A stretch of DNA of 56,901 nt from CAZNHL01 sp964572965 (GTDB taxonomy: Bacteria > Bacteroidota > Bacteroidia > Cytophagales > UBA9547), in contig CAZNHL010000018.1 of the NCBI GenBank assembly GCA_964572965.1, positions 1 through 56,901 of the forward strand, read 5' to 3'. Positions 1 to 8,508 of the stretch are shown in pieces. The position numbers and the translations under genes were made by a program. The notes beneath the pieces were generated by a model. The model was given only the letters and a program-made list of their open reading frames with translations, was not told where the DNA came from and ran no database searches. Numbering within the stretch: the first letter of the stretch is position 1; each line of letters opens with the position of its first letter.

Positions 1-24
1 ACACCTTCTGCGTTTATCGGGATG

Positions 25-54
25 CAAAAGTAGGAATTATATCCGGATTTACAA
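25..54 (-). promoter_or_regulatory. Bacteroidota-type promoter facing off the left edge
   Basis: On the minus strand the sequence reads TTG, 19 nt, TACTTTTG, an exact match to the Bacteroidota consensus TTG-N17-23-TAnnTTTG. Transcription would start around position 18 and leave the window, so the gene it serves is not visible. The match is seen directly; activity is inferred. Confidence 0.55.
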
Positions 55-256
55 GGGAGTATCTAGCCATTTCTGTAAAATAAATCTCACCAAGTTGGCT
101 ATTCACTCTTTATCAGAAACTTATATAAGATAATATTTTCAACTTTTTTTTGAATTTGATTTGAGTATAGCTTATTTAAGCTCCTCAACCAGCCACAAAA
201 CCCATCAAAACTCCTATTAGTTTTCTGAAGCTTTTCTGTTTTCTCCAATATTTCTA

Positions 257-292
257 CAAAAAAGGAGGCCCGACAAAATGTCGGAAGCTCTC
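257..292 (-). terminator. Intrinsic terminator after the 53-residue ORF
   Basis: Hairpin with CCGAC/GTCGG core and flanking pairing, followed on the minus strand by a run of T. It lies about 30 nt beyond the stop codon of the small minus-strand ORF at 320-481, which supports that ORF being a transcribed unit. Confidence 0.6.
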
Positions 293-319
293 AAAAACTT
301 AAAACATCTTGCTATTTTA

Positions 320-481
320 TTACTTAGTGACAAAAGTAATCGCCGCTTTTTTCAGTTTTCTTGTAAACCTGAATAAAACTTCATATCCATTAGATACAGG
401 AACAACCAAATCTCTGCCGACATCAGTCCCATTGATTTTAGAATTACCTATAATAATTACTTCAGATTTTGCAAAAGCCAT
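320..481 (-). CDS. Small hypothetical protein, 53 residues
   Basis: An ATG ORF of 53 codons, preceded by a purine-rich stretch (GAGAAGG) and followed by an intrinsic terminator at 257-292. The protein starts MAFAKSEVII and alternates hydrophobic and polar residues, suggesting beta strands, with a basic segment (FRFTRKLKKAA) near the C-terminus. No signal peptide or membrane segment. I do not recognise the family. The lack of neighbours on the same strand makes it a stand-alone gene. A chance ORF is possible; the ribosome-binding-like sequence and the terminator argue against it. Confidence 0.45.
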   Translation of the reverse strand: MAFAKSEVIIIGNSKINGTDVGRDLVVPVSNGYEVLFRFTRKLKKAAITFVTK

Positions 482-486
482 CTTAC

Positions 487-957
487 TACCTTCTCGTTAT
501 TGATATAAATAAAAATGACTATCCGCTTCTATCAATCTTCTTATGTTTTCACGCAGATAACACAGAATTTCGAAGATCAGGATTTAAAACTCCGATTCTA
601 AAAACCCTTGAAAATTTAAAAATCCATAAAATCTGCACTATCAGCGAAATTAGCAGGCAAAATTCAGAATCTCCGGTTAAGCGGATCAGGTAAGGTGTGC
701 TGAAACCGATACTCAATTAAATAGATTCTGCTACTCAATATCTGTAAACCGGTAAATACTTATAGTATAACCTGAAAAGAACTTTTCCTTTTGGCATTTC
801 TTTACCGGCAATGAATATTTGGCTGGCTTGCCTTTCCCTTTTGTACTATGGTTATCTATGAAGTAAACATCAAACTAAGTAATCCTCCGAAGAAAAGACA
901 ATAGTGAGCTATAGAGTAAACCTTACTGATTTGTCCAAAACGGGTAGTTCTAAAAAG
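487..957. other. Non-coding stretch with a decayed dispersed-repeat-like segment
   Basis: No convincing gene. Positions about 550-655 contain the phrases CACGCAGATAACACAGA and ATAAAATCTGCACTATCAGCGAAAT, which resemble degenerate intergenic repeat sequence common in Bacteroidota genomes (recalled, not searched). The remainder shows nothing I can interpret. Confidence 0.4.
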
Positions 958-984
958 AAAATGCCCGGATTTCTCCGGGCATTT
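958..984 (-). terminator. Intrinsic terminator of the HmuY-like gene
   Basis: Stem AAATGCCCGGA / TCCGGGCATTT with a four-base loop, about 20 nt beyond the stop codon of the gene at 1005-1508 and followed by a T-rich run on the minus strand. Confidence 0.8.
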
Positions 985-1004
985 GAAATATCAACTAAGC
1001 AATA

Positions 1005-1508
1005 CTAATCTATGAAAGCATACTGGAAACTGTAGTAACCTGTTTCGCCATCTTCTGATTGATCTTTGTTATAATTCAGAATTTCTACTTTAACCACTTT
1101 ACCACTGGTTGTTTTTACAAATATTACTTTTGATGGCAATGGTGTAATAGTATGTCCCATCATATTGTATTTGTACCAGCCGTTTCCACTACCTGATGGA
1201 ATAGCATTCCCTTTATTATTATCGTTTTTATAGCCGTCTTTAGGAGCTGAAGCTATTTTAGCAAAATCACCATCTGTGATCTGAGCTGAAGCTTTCGCGT
1301 TTACACTAATCGTAGTACGATTGAAAGATAAATCCCAGGCATCGGTAGGTTTCACCTGCTTATCTTCAGAGAAGCTAAAATACACCGTTTCGCCACCGGC
1401 ATTCAGGTTCTTAAATATTTTTACTTGCTGTGCTTCCACATTATAAAAAGTTAAAACTGACAATACCACTAAAAAGGTGTACTTAACCAATAGTTGCTTT
1501 ACTCTCAT
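1005..1508 (-). CDS. HmuY-like heme-binding protein, exported
   Basis: 167 residues. An N-terminal signal peptide ends at about VEA-QQ, so the mature protein should be periplasmic or secreted; there is no lipobox cysteine. The body carries the HmuY-family pattern: YFSFSE near the start, DLSFNRTTISVNA in the middle and VIFVKTTSGKVVKVEILNY followed by GYYSFQYAF at the end. HmuY proteins bind haem outside the cell and pass it to a TonB-dependent receptor; no receptor gene is visible nearby, so this looks like an orphan copy. A consensus promoter (1535-1565) and a terminator (958-984) make it a single-gene transcript. The haem role is inferred from the family only. Confidence 0.7.
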   Translation of the reverse strand: MRVKQLLVKYTFLVVLSVLTFYNVEAQQVKIFKNLNAGGETVYFSFSEDKQVKPTDAWDLSFNRTTISVNAKASAQITDGDFAKIASAPKDGYKNDNNKGNAIPSGSGNGWYKYNMMGHTITPLPSKVIFVKTTSGKVVKVEILNYNKDQSEDGETGYYSFQYAFID

Positions 1509-1534
1509 CTCTACATTTTTTATTTACAATAGAG

Positions 1535-1565
1535 CAAAGCTATTAGTCTCTGATTTGGAATACAA
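1535..1565 (-). promoter_or_regulatory. Promoter of the HmuY-like gene
   Basis: TTG, 20 nt, TAGCTTTG on the minus strand, an exact fit to the Bacteroidota consensus, placed so that transcription starts about 20 nt before the ATG at 1508. Confidence 0.65.
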
Positions 1566-1592
1566 TACCGAAATTCCAGTAATTTATTCAGA

Positions 1593-1970
1593 CTAATAGT
1601 GTAAAAGCTGAAGAACAAATACGAAAACTGACACTACTGCCATTAAGCTAATAATCAAAAATGCAATCGCTTTACCGTGAAGCTCTTCATTGGGAGAATT
1701 TATTAATTCAAATACTTTAAATAGCGTTTTCGTAGCCCTCCATGAAAAAACGATAAAAAGTGCCAGGTTTAAAATCAGACCTGCTATCTGAGCTCCTTTA
1801 AAATCTATACATATTAAATAAGAAAGCAGGATAGCCAATAAGCCGGAAGTTCCCCCCGATACCAATGCTGTCTTGGCTTTCATTCCTATAAAGGCAACAG
1901 AAACGATACCGCAAAGAATTAAGAATATTCCGTAGAATAAAAGTAGTGTAGTAACTATATGGTTATGCAT
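1593..1970 (-). CDS. Small TMEM14-like membrane protein
   Basis: 125 residues from the ATG at 1970; the longer ORF would overlap the coding end of the upstream lipoprotein by over 80 nt, so the short start is preferred. Three to four hydrophobic helices with glycine-rich packing (FLILCGIVSVAF, ALVSGGTSGLLAILL), reminiscent of the TMEM14/UPF0136 family, whose bacterial function is unknown. The gene follows the lipoprotein at 1999 by about 30 nt and is probably cotranscribed. Family assignment is tentative; the membrane topology is clear. Confidence 0.55.
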   Translation of the reverse strand: MHNHIVTTLLLFYGIFLILCGIVSVAFIGMKAKTALVSGGTSGLLAILLSYLICIDFKGAQIAGLILNLALFIVFSWRATKTLFKVFELINSPNEELHGKAIAFLIISLMAVVSVFVFVLQLLHY

Positions 1971-1998
1971 AATAAATTTGAATACTTTGAAAATGCAA

Positions 1999-2457
1999 CT
2001 ACTTAGGGCAATCGGATTTCCGAAGCAGCATGTCATTACCAAAAGTAACTGTTTTGAGACTTTTAAAAGACAGCTTAACACCCTCCTCTTTCATTTCCCC
2101 GTGCCCTTCCACAAAGTCAACACCTTTTCTTAAAAAAGCAACTTCACGCACAGATTCTTTTCCTTCTGAATTAAAGGTATAATCGGCAATAATGGTATCT
2201 CCTTTCAAGACACCATTCAGCAAACCCTGGTTCATGTCTTTTTCATTGTATTTGTAAACCAGTTCTCCCGTTACAGCTTTATCGACAACATTGAGGTGTA
2301 ACATAATTGTATCTACATTGTGATAGGCATAACATTCAGAGGTTGATTTAACAGAGTCTTTGATATCGGTCAACTCTGTTTTCTCTGTAGGAGTAGGTTT
2401 ACAGGCGTTTATCCCAAAGCCAGCAACTATTACAAATAAAACTATATAGGTCTTCAT
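1999..2457 (-). CDS. Hypothetical lipoprotein
   Basis: 152 residues with a short signal peptide and a lipobox ending GINAC (Cys19), so it should be lipid-anchored. The mature part has the phrases CYAYHNVDT, GELVYKYNEKD, LKGDTIIADYTF and REVAFL, a pattern I recall from many uncharacterised Bacteroidota lipoproteins. The repeated beta-strand motifs suggest a small beta-barrel or sandwich. Function is unknown. It heads a two-gene unit with the small membrane protein downstream. Confidence 0.75.
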   Translation of the reverse strand: MKTYIVLFVIVAGFGINACKPTPTEKTELTDIKDSVKSTSECYAYHNVDTIMLHLNVVDKAVTGELVYKYNEKDMNQGLLNGVLKGDTIIADYTFNSEGKESVREVAFLRKGVDFVEGHGEMKEEGVKLSFKSLKTVTFGNDMLLRKSDCPK

Positions 2458-2640
2458 AATTTTCAGATTTTAGTTATTCTTGTTTCAAAACTTTCTCGCA
2501 TAGAGAAGGTTTATCTATAATTTACAGGCGACATGTACTTCGTAAATACTCTATAAGGATAAATTGATAATGTTTAGTATCGCAACACCCTGCCTTTTTT
2601 CAGCTTAAGTTTAATTTACTAATTAAAAACGACACAAATA

Positions 2641-2670
2641 AAAAATGGTCTGCAAATACAGACCATTTTT
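2641..2670 (-). terminator. Terminator after the permease gene
   Basis: Perfect 12-bp stem (AAAAATGGTCTG / CAGACCATTTTT) with a six-base loop, 20 nt past the stop codon of the gene at 2691. It ends the flippase - glycosyltransferase - permease transcript. Confidence 0.85.
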
Positions 2671-2690
2671 ATTCCGGAAAAATCATTTTA

Positions 2691-3938
2691 CTACCATTTC
2701 ACCTTAGACTGCGGGTCAAATGCATCGCGAAGGCCATTTCCGAAAATATTAAAACAAAGTACAAGTAAACAAATACAAGCTGAAGGCCAGATAATCAGGT
2801 TCCATCCTCCTTCTGTTCCTATAGAATGGAAACCTTCATTGATCATCATACCCCATGACGGTGTCGGGGGTTGAACTCCAAGTCCCAGGAAGCTCAATCC
2901 CGCTTCCATCATAATAGCCGAAGCAAAGTTAGATGTAGCTATTACAATGATTGGCCCTAAAAGGTTAGGTAAAATATGTACAAAGATGATTCTGGTATCT
3001 CCGATTCCTAATGCCTTGGCTGCTTCAACAAAAGTCTTTTCTCTGATAGACATTAACTGTCCGCGCACAACACGGGCAACTTCAACCCAACTGGTCAGAC
3101 CTACTGCCACAAAAGATACCCAAACAGCTTTGCTTTGTAAAGCCAGACTAATGGCAATTACAAGCATTACACCCGGAATAGACCACACCACAGTCATTAA
3201 CCATAGAATAAACTTATCTACGTTTGCTCCGAAGAACCCGGCAAGCGCCCCCAGGGAAATACCCACAGTCAGGGAAATAAGCATGGCAACAAAACCAATA
3301 CCTAAAGAAATCCTAGTTCCCAGAATCAGACGGCTCAAAACGTCTCTTCCTGCTTTATCAGTACCTAACCAGTATTTACGATGGTCAATATTCTTCTCTT
3401 TAAATTCAGCCAGTAATTCCGCTTTAGTAGTCTGTACAATATCTTCTTTATAATCCAGGTAAATCACCTTCTCTCCTTCTACTCTGAAATTAGAGCCGTC
3501 GGGACTCAGTTTTGTGGACTGTCCTACAAAGATTGGCTTTACTATACTTAATAAATTGAAGTTTTGCTGTTTATCGACACGTCCATATGGAATGGCCTCC
3601 ACTTCCATGTCATTTACTTTGTAAGAGCGCACTGGTAAGATTGTATAATTACTCTCAAAACCATAAAACATTCCTTTGAAGAAGTTGGTATGAATATCTT
3701 CACCACTTTTGCGGATCCTTAATATATCTACCTCAAAACCTGCCGGTTCTTTTTGAATCTGCCACGCACCGTCGTTGGAATCGGGCGTATTATCAGGCAT
3801 TACGGCATAACCCAAAATAGCAACAATATGGGCTATAATGATAAGCACCATGCAAAACACCGCTGGCTTATTGGCAAACAAGCGCTTGCGGATGTAGTAT
3901 CCCGGGGTTTTTATATGTTGTGTAACAGTAAGCGTCAT
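2691..3938 (-). CDS. ABC transporter permease, OppC/DppC family
   Basis: 415 residues, the inner-membrane permease of a peptide/nickel-type importer. An N-terminal helix (about 27-48) is followed by a long periplasmic segment of roughly 150 residues, larger than in Proteobacterial OppC, then the binding-protein-dependent transport domain, with the DKAGRDVLSRL sequence before helix 2, the EAA-type loop EAAKALGIGDTRIIFVHILPN, and LSFLGLGVQPPTPSWG near the end. No binding protein, partner permease or ATPase lies next to it, so the rest of the transporter is elsewhere. Its ATG overlaps the stop of the upstream 83-residue gene by one base (TAATG), indicating translational coupling. Confidence 0.88.
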   Translation of the reverse strand: MTLTVTQHIKTPGYYIRKRLFANKPAVFCMVLIIIAHIVAILGYAVMPDNTPDSNDGAWQIQKEPAGFEVDILRIRKSGEDIHTNFFKGMFYGFESNYTILPVRSYKVNDMEVEAIPYGRVDKQQNFNLLSIVKPIFVGQSTKLSPDGSNFRVEGEKVIYLDYKEDIVQTTKAELLAEFKEKNIDHRKYWLGTDKAGRDVLSRLILGTRISLGIGFVAMLISLTVGISLGALAGFFGANVDKFILWLMTVVWSIPGVMLVIAISLALQSKAVWVSFVAVGLTSWVEVARVVRGQLMSIREKTFVEAAKALGIGDTRIIFVHILPNLLGPIIVIATSNFASAIMMEAGLSFLGLGVQPPTPSWGMMINEGFHSIGTEGGWNLIIWPSACICLLVLCFNIFGNGLRDAFDPQSKVKW

Positions 3939-4189
3939 TAAATAGTATTGTGAGCCAGGAGACCTTTCTTAGAAGCAATGTACTCATATTTTTTATAATC
4001 AGCTGCTAGTTCTTCCCTGCTTAGGTTAAACTCATCGTCGCTAATCATAATTTTTAACCACCCTTTATCGAATATCTGTAAAAGAACTGTTTTCACATCT
4101 TCTTCAGGCCAGTTGAGATTTCTACACAAACTATCTGCAGTCTGCATAAAATACAACTCATCAATAAAATTATACTCCTGATCCGTCAT
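3938..4189 (-). CDS. Conserved hypothetical 83-residue protein
   Basis: A soluble, acidic protein beginning MTDQEYNFIDELYF and ending ASKKGLLAHN. The central part reads like a small winged-helix module (LNWPEEDVKTVLLQIFDKGWLKI), as in proteins where a helix pair precedes an effector. I recall similar short proteins in other Bacteroidota but know no function. It sits immediately after the glycosyltransferase gene and overlaps the permease start by one base, so it belongs to the same transcript. Confidence 0.7.
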   Translation of the reverse strand: MTDQEYNFIDELYFMQTADSLCRNLNWPEEDVKTVLLQIFDKGWLKIMISDDEFNLSREELAADYKKYEYIASKKGLLAHNTI

Positions 4190-5308
4190 TTAGTTAGTTA
4201 TTCTTCCTTTCCAGCTAAACTTGCCAAACCTTCCTGCCAAACCAAAAAACACCACATAAGGTGGCATTAATAATTGTAATAACAAGAAAGCGCCGTCGTC
4301 AAATTTTCTCCGGTAAAAACTGCTTACTGAATGTAAAAATAGATAATCTACACTTAATTTAATGAGTATCCCTATTAAAAAATATAGAGGACTGACAGCA
4401 TTGAAGAATAATCCACCGATTGACAGCAGAACGGCCAGATAAACAAGGAATACATTTAACGCTACCAGCCTTACTCCAAGGCCTTTATAAACACCGAATT
4501 TCGATGCCCACCTTTTTCTCTGAGCAATAAAATCTTTAACACTTGTCTGGTATTTTGTAAGCACTAATGCTTCTAAATCTTTGATAAAATGAACAGAATG
4601 CGAAAAAGTCTCAGTCATTTTCATCATCAACAAAACATCATCACCTGATGCCACCCCATCAAGTCCTTCGTAACCACCAATTTGTCTGAAAGCGGCCTTC
4701 TCAAAACAGATATTGGCACCATTACACATCGTAGGCATATTATAAAACAGGCTTGCAGCACCACTTCCTGTTAAACCGAAAAACTCCATACGCTGAATTC
4801 TGTTGAACAAATTACTAGACGACAGAAAATCGACCGGACCTGAAATAAACTTCGCTTCAGACTTCTGATAATAGTAAGAGAATGCTTTTACCCACGTATC
4901 TAACAGTCGACAGTCAGCATCAGTCAATAAAATCAAATCTCCTTTAGCCTGATCAAGACCTTTTTTCAAAGCAGCTTTCTTACCCAAAACCCCTTCTTCC
5001 AGTTGATAAAAAGAAAAGTCAAAATCATACTTTATTTTAAGCTCCTGCAAAACAGCAATTGAATTATCTTCCGAATGATCATCAACAATGATCACCTCGA
5101 AGTTCTGATATTTCTGAAATGAAATATCTTCAAGCAGCAAAGGCAGGTTATTAGACTCATTGCGGGCAGCTACCACAATGCTCACTTTTACGTTATCTGA
5201 CACTTTACTCCCCGATTTTCTAATCTCCAAAGACTGCCAGCCCACACGAAAGTACAGCATCATGGCACTATAAAGGAATATGGCTATGAAAAAGAAAATT
5301 GTGATCAT
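4190..5308 (-). CDS. Membrane-bound family 2 glycosyltransferase
   Basis: 372 residues. One N-terminal helix, a GT-A domain (about 40-265) and two or three C-terminal helices. Catalytic landmarks are visible: VSIVVAARNE at the nucleotide-binding start, VDDHSEDNS, the TDADC metal-binding motif and the QRKRW acceptor/processive-type motif. Such enzymes transfer a sugar from a nucleotide-sugar donor on the cytoplasmic face to a lipid or polymer. Its ATG overlaps the stop of the flippase-like gene (ATGA), and the pair probably acts together in making or exporting a glycolipid. The substrate is not deducible. Confidence 0.88.
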   Translation of the reverse strand: MITIFFFIAIFLYSAMMLYFRVGWQSLEIRKSGSKVSDNVKVSIVVAARNESNNLPLLLEDISFQKYQNFEVIIVDDHSEDNSIAVLQELKIKYDFDFSFYQLEEGVLGKKAALKKGLDQAKGDLILLTDADCRLLDTWVKAFSYYYQKSEAKFISGPVDFLSSSNLFNRIQRMEFFGLTGSGAASLFYNMPTMCNGANICFEKAAFRQIGGYEGLDGVASGDDVLLMMKMTETFSHSVHFIKDLEALVLTKYQTSVKDFIAQRKRWASKFGVYKGLGVRLVALNVFLVYLAVLLSIGGLFFNAVSPLYFLIGILIKLSVDYLFLHSVSSFYRRKFDDGAFLLLQLLMPPYVVFFGLAGRFGKFSWKGRITN

Positions 5309-6288
5309 TTGGAAAAGATGCGCATACGCCAGACAAAAAACAAGCCGATGATGGTCGGGAACAGAATATTTATGATCCAGATCAACAGACTTGCCAAAAT
5401 CACAGGACCTTCTGCAAGGCCAAGCCCGGCTCCGCCAAGGAAATAGACGGCAGACATTTCCCTGATTCCCAAATCACTCAAAAAGTTAAAAGTAGGAACC
5501 ACAGACTTCATCAAAAACACCAGTGCAATTCCGGCGACTAACAACAAAAAATGAGTATCGATGAACAATTTCAGCACCAGATAAAATTGGACAATAAAAA
5601 CCAGATACCGTAAAAAAGACAAGCCTAATACAATTGAAAGCTCTTTTAGGTGATATTGCTCCATTACTTCCAGATACTGATGAACCGGCTTCATGAACTT
5701 CCAGCGTTCTATCCATACTACTACCTTATCAGTATTAAAAAACAGCAGCAATGATAACAACAATACAACAGCCAGTACAAGTCCGGAAATAATTTGCTGG
5801 TTACTCTGCAAAACATCCATTGAGAAGAAAACAATACCCCCAATAAAGCCCATCAGTAAAGTAACGATCATTTGTGAAACGTGTCCCACAAATAAAGGCC
5901 CGATGGCGGTAGCTCTGTTTTCTCTTGTCAATTGCCATACACGCCCTGCATAATCGCCAAGACTGTGCGGCGTAATAAAAGCCAGTGTAAGTCCGGTTAA
6001 TACACCTTCTAAGGACTGCCAGATATTGACCTGTTCTATTTTACTTACCAGCAATTTCCACTTGGCAGATTCCAGCAGCCAGTTGACCGGGAACAATAAA
6101 ATAGCAATGATTAAATAAGGGGAGAACAGCTTTTGACGGAAATTAACAAATTCCACAGCAAAAGAGGCTTGCGTTTCTTCGAGGCGGATTACTTTAAAAT
6201 AGAGATAAGAAAAGGCCGTCGCCAGAATTGCCAGCTTGATGAAGAGGGCAATTTTACCTTTATTTGCTTTAATGATTGATAATGGCAT
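5305..6288 (-). CDS. Flippase-like membrane protein (UPF0104 / lysyl-PG synthase TM family)
   Basis: 327 residues with about eight hydrophobic helices and the family features WLLESAKWKLLV near residue 70, TPHSLGDYAGRVWQL near 107 and a C-terminal LGIREMSAVYFL segment. The family includes the membrane half of MprF-type lipid flippases and AglD/YbhN relatives, usually paired with glycosyltransferases. It is the first gene of a four-gene minus-strand unit. Its ATG overlaps the divergent ruvC ATG (shared CATG). A plain lipid flippase role is inferred, not shown. Confidence 0.8.
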   Translation of the reverse strand: MPLSIIKANKGKIALFIKLAILATAFSYLYFKVIRLEETQASFAVEFVNFRQKLFSPYLIIAILLFPVNWLLESAKWKLLVSKIEQVNIWQSLEGVLTGLTLAFITPHSLGDYAGRVWQLTRENRATAIGPLFVGHVSQMIVTLLMGFIGGIVFFSMDVLQSNQQIISGLVLAVVLLLSLLLFFNTDKVVVWIERWKFMKPVHQYLEVMEQYHLKELSIVLGLSFLRYLVFIVQFYLVLKLFIDTHFLLLVAGIALVFLMKSVVPTFNFLSDLGIREMSAVYFLGGAGLGLAEGPVILASLLIWIINILFPTIIGLFFVWRMRIFSK

Positions 6289-6874
6289 GACGGGAATTCA
6301 GAAAACCGCTGAAATCGGAGAGAAAATAATTTTGGGTATTGACCCTGGTACAAATGTAATGGGCTATGGCCTGATTTCCGTCAGAGGAAACAAAATTAGT
6401 CTGATCCAATACGGCGTTGTCCATCTTTCAAAATACGATACTGAAAATGATCACTTCTTAAAACTACAGAAAATATTTGACAGGATCCTTTCCATCATTG
6501 TTGAATATATGCCTGATGAAATGGCCATTGAAGCACAGTTTTTCGGAAAGAACATCCAGTCGATGCTTAAACTTGGCCGTGCACAAGGTGTAGCTATTGC
6601 AGCAGCTTTGTCCAGAAAGATCCCCGTGGTAGAATACGCTCCCAAAAAGATCAAGCAATCTGTTACCGGAAATGGCAATGCTTCCAAAGAGCAGGTAGCT
6701 GCCATGCTCCAAAGAATACTGAATTTCAGTGAAACACCGGAACTACTTGATGCTACCGATGCATTGGCCGTTGCCCTTTGTCATCATTACCAAAAAGGAA
6801 TTCCCCAGGGTAACAAAAAAACCAGTTGGGGTAATTTTCTCAAAGACAATCCGGACAGAGTAAAATCGAAATAA
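6287..6874 (+). CDS. ruvC: Holliday junction resolvase RuvC
   Basis: About 195 residues from the ATG at 6287; the longer frame extends into the divergent gene and lacks support. RuvC is the endonuclease that cuts four-way junctions bound by RuvAB. The RNase-H-fold acidic residues are present: Asp in ILGIDPGTN, Glu in AIEAQFFGKN and the Asp pair in LLDATDALAVA. The basic KKIKQSVTGNGNASKEQV segment that contacts DNA is also intact. The C-terminal tail after residue about 170 is lysine-rich and somewhat longer than in E. coli. The start codon overlaps that of the flippase-like gene on the other strand. Confidence 0.93.
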   Translation: MTGIQKTAEIGEKIILGIDPGTNVMGYGLISVRGNKISLIQYGVVHLSKYDTENDHFLKLQKIFDRILSIIVEYMPDEMAIEAQFFGKNIQSMLKLGRAQGVAIAAALSRKIPVVEYAPKKIKQSVTGNGNASKEQVAAMLQRILNFSETPELLDATDALAVALCHHYQKGIPQGNKKTSWGNFLKDNPDRVKSK

Positions 6875-7012
6875 TATTCCTACCGTCCTCCTTTGGTGGC
6901 TTCGGCTTCACTCAGTCACCCGCTAACAAATCCGAAGGCTGTAACCTCAAACTCTGATTCTCTTCGGAAGAAAAACTAAAGAAGGTTTATAGAAGCGAAT
7001 AGTCATTTAATA

Positions 7013-7933
7013 TTATACGAGTAGCATACTTAGTATACCGCCCAACATGATCATTTTAGTAGCAAAACTCAATTCTGAAAAAGACTTTTTGGTATCTGCT
7101 TTGTAGAGCGTGTATGTAAAAAGCGCGAGTATGATGGACAAGAAAAAGGCCAGTGCTATAATGGTGGTTGACTGCACCTGATCGACTGACCAATACAGGA
7201 AAAATACGAAAGCTATAATGATGAGATAAATGAATTGCTTTGATTTTCGTACGCCTAATACGACAGGTAAAGTACGGCAACCAAAGGCTGCATCACCTTT
7301 CATGTCTTCAATGTCTTTGATTACTTCCCGAATGAAATTGGTAAAGAAAGCAAACAAACCAAAGAGACCAACCAGGAAATAATTTCTGTCGAAATACAGA
7401 GCTACCAGATAAACTGAAAGCAGGGTAAGCAAGGCAACCACGACGTTTCCCAATAGAAATGTTTTTTTTAGCTTAGCCGAATAAACCCACAAAAGAGAAA
7501 TAGAAGTCAGGTTAATAAGGGCGATCTGCTTACCGACAAATAACGCCAGCGCTAAACCCAAAATATTGAGTGTAAAATAAAGGAGTAATACATAGCGTCT
7601 CGGAATAAGGCGACCGACAAAAAGCTTTTTGGGTTTGTTGACGGCATCTATTTTCACATCGTGGTAGTCGTTAATAACATAGCCCGCACCGGCAACCAGG
7701 CTTGTGGAAATAATTAATGCCCAGAGCCCTTTGTCCAATACGAAAACCAGCCAGTCGTTTTTGGGGCCAATCAGAAAAACTGCAGTAAAAATTTGTGTAA
7801 CGGCCAGCATGATCAGATTAGGAAGGCGTATCAAGCCTGCCAATGCTGTCAGATAGGTTCTCTTTCTAGTGGATAATATGGTTTGTGTAATCTCCAACCT
7901 TATGCATTTGCTATTTGATGACTTAATATCCAT
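7013..7933 (-). CDS. UbiA-family prenyltransferase (geranylgeranylglycerol-phosphate type)
   Basis: 306 residues, about nine membrane helices. Two prenyl-diphosphate-binding Asp motifs are visible: NDYHDVKIDAVNKP near residue 90 and REVIKDIEDMKGD near 205. UbiA enzymes move a prenyl chain onto an aromatic or glycerol-phosphate acceptor in the membrane; Bacteroidota homologues of this subtype are usually annotated geranylgeranylglycerol-phosphate geranylgeranyltransferase, but the true acceptor is unknown. The ATG at 7933 lies 34 nt inside the upstream phosphatase gene, so the two are translated in a coupled fashion. The quinone-pathway member MenA cannot be excluded. Confidence 0.82.
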   Translation of the reverse strand: MDIKSSNSKCIRLEITQTILSTRKRTYLTALAGLIRLPNLIMLAVTQIFTAVFLIGPKNDWLVFVLDKGLWALIISTSLVAGAGYVINDYHDVKIDAVNKPKKLFVGRLIPRRYVLLLYFTLNILGLALALFVGKQIALINLTSISLLWVYSAKLKKTFLLGNVVVALLTLLSVYLVALYFDRNYFLVGLFGLFAFFTNFIREVIKDIEDMKGDAAFGCRTLPVVLGVRKSKQFIYLIIIAFVFFLYWSVDQVQSTTIIALAFFLSIILALFTYTLYKADTKKSFSELSFATKMIMLGGILSMLLV

Positions 7934-8421
7934 TTTTTCTGCACTTTCATTACGCGCTCAATTACTTCGCGAACAGCTCCTTTCCCTCCTTCTTTCATAG
8001 TGATATAATCGCTGATGGTCAGGATATCTTCTGCCGCATCTGCAGGACAAGCACAAATACCTGCCAGTTTCATTACATCATAGTCAGGAAGGTCATCGCC
8101 CATGTATAGTACTTCTTCCGTGTTGATATTGTTGTCTTTTATATAAGTTTCAAAGACTGTTACCTTATCTTTTATTCCTAAAAAGATGTCTTTAATGCCT
8201 AAAAACTCCAATCTTTTTTTGACTCCATCCTGAAAACCGCCGGAAATGACAGCTACTTTAAAACCCTGTCTTAATGCCTGTTCTATGGCATAACCATCTT
8301 TGATATAAAAGGTACGAGCCTGTTCGCCGGAAGCAAGACACAAAACTGTTCCGTCTGACAAAACTCCATCTACATCAAAAACAAAGGTACCTACCTTTGA
8401 AAAATCTATCTTCTTTGCCAA
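7900..8421 (-). CDS. kdsC: KDO-8-phosphate phosphatase KdsC-like (HAD family)
   Basis: 173 residues. HAD landmarks: FDVDGVLSDG (nucleophile Asp16 and Asp18), the IKDGYAI loop, VISGG motif 2 and YMGDDLPDYDVM as motif 4, ending with GGKGAVREVIERVM, the substrate-binding tail typical of KdsC. It removes phosphate from KDO-8-P in LPS core synthesis in the cytoplasm. The only sensible start is TTG; an in-frame stop lies a few codons upstream and there is no ATG before the first motif. The end overlaps the UbiA-family gene by 34 nt. YrbI-type sialic acid relatives are an alternative. Confidence 0.85.
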   Translation of the reverse strand: MAKKIDFSKVGTFVFDVDGVLSDGTVLCLASGEQARTFYIKDGYAIEQALRQGFKVAVISGGFQDGVKKRLEFLGIKDIFLGIKDKVTVFETYIKDNNINTEEVLYMGDDLPDYDVMKLAGICACPADAAEDILTISDYITMKEGGKGAVREVIERVMKVQKKWILSHQIANA

Positions 8422-8508
8422 GGTTAATAATAATTATATAAATTTAACGCCGGAACACCCTTCTGGCTTGTTCTGGTAATTTCCGAAAATTTAAACTGCA
8501 AAGCAATC

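Noticed and set aside
309..693. Two short plus-strand frames near the left end
   Set aside because: They overlap a better-supported minus-strand ORF with terminator and a decayed repeat; composition is not protein-like.
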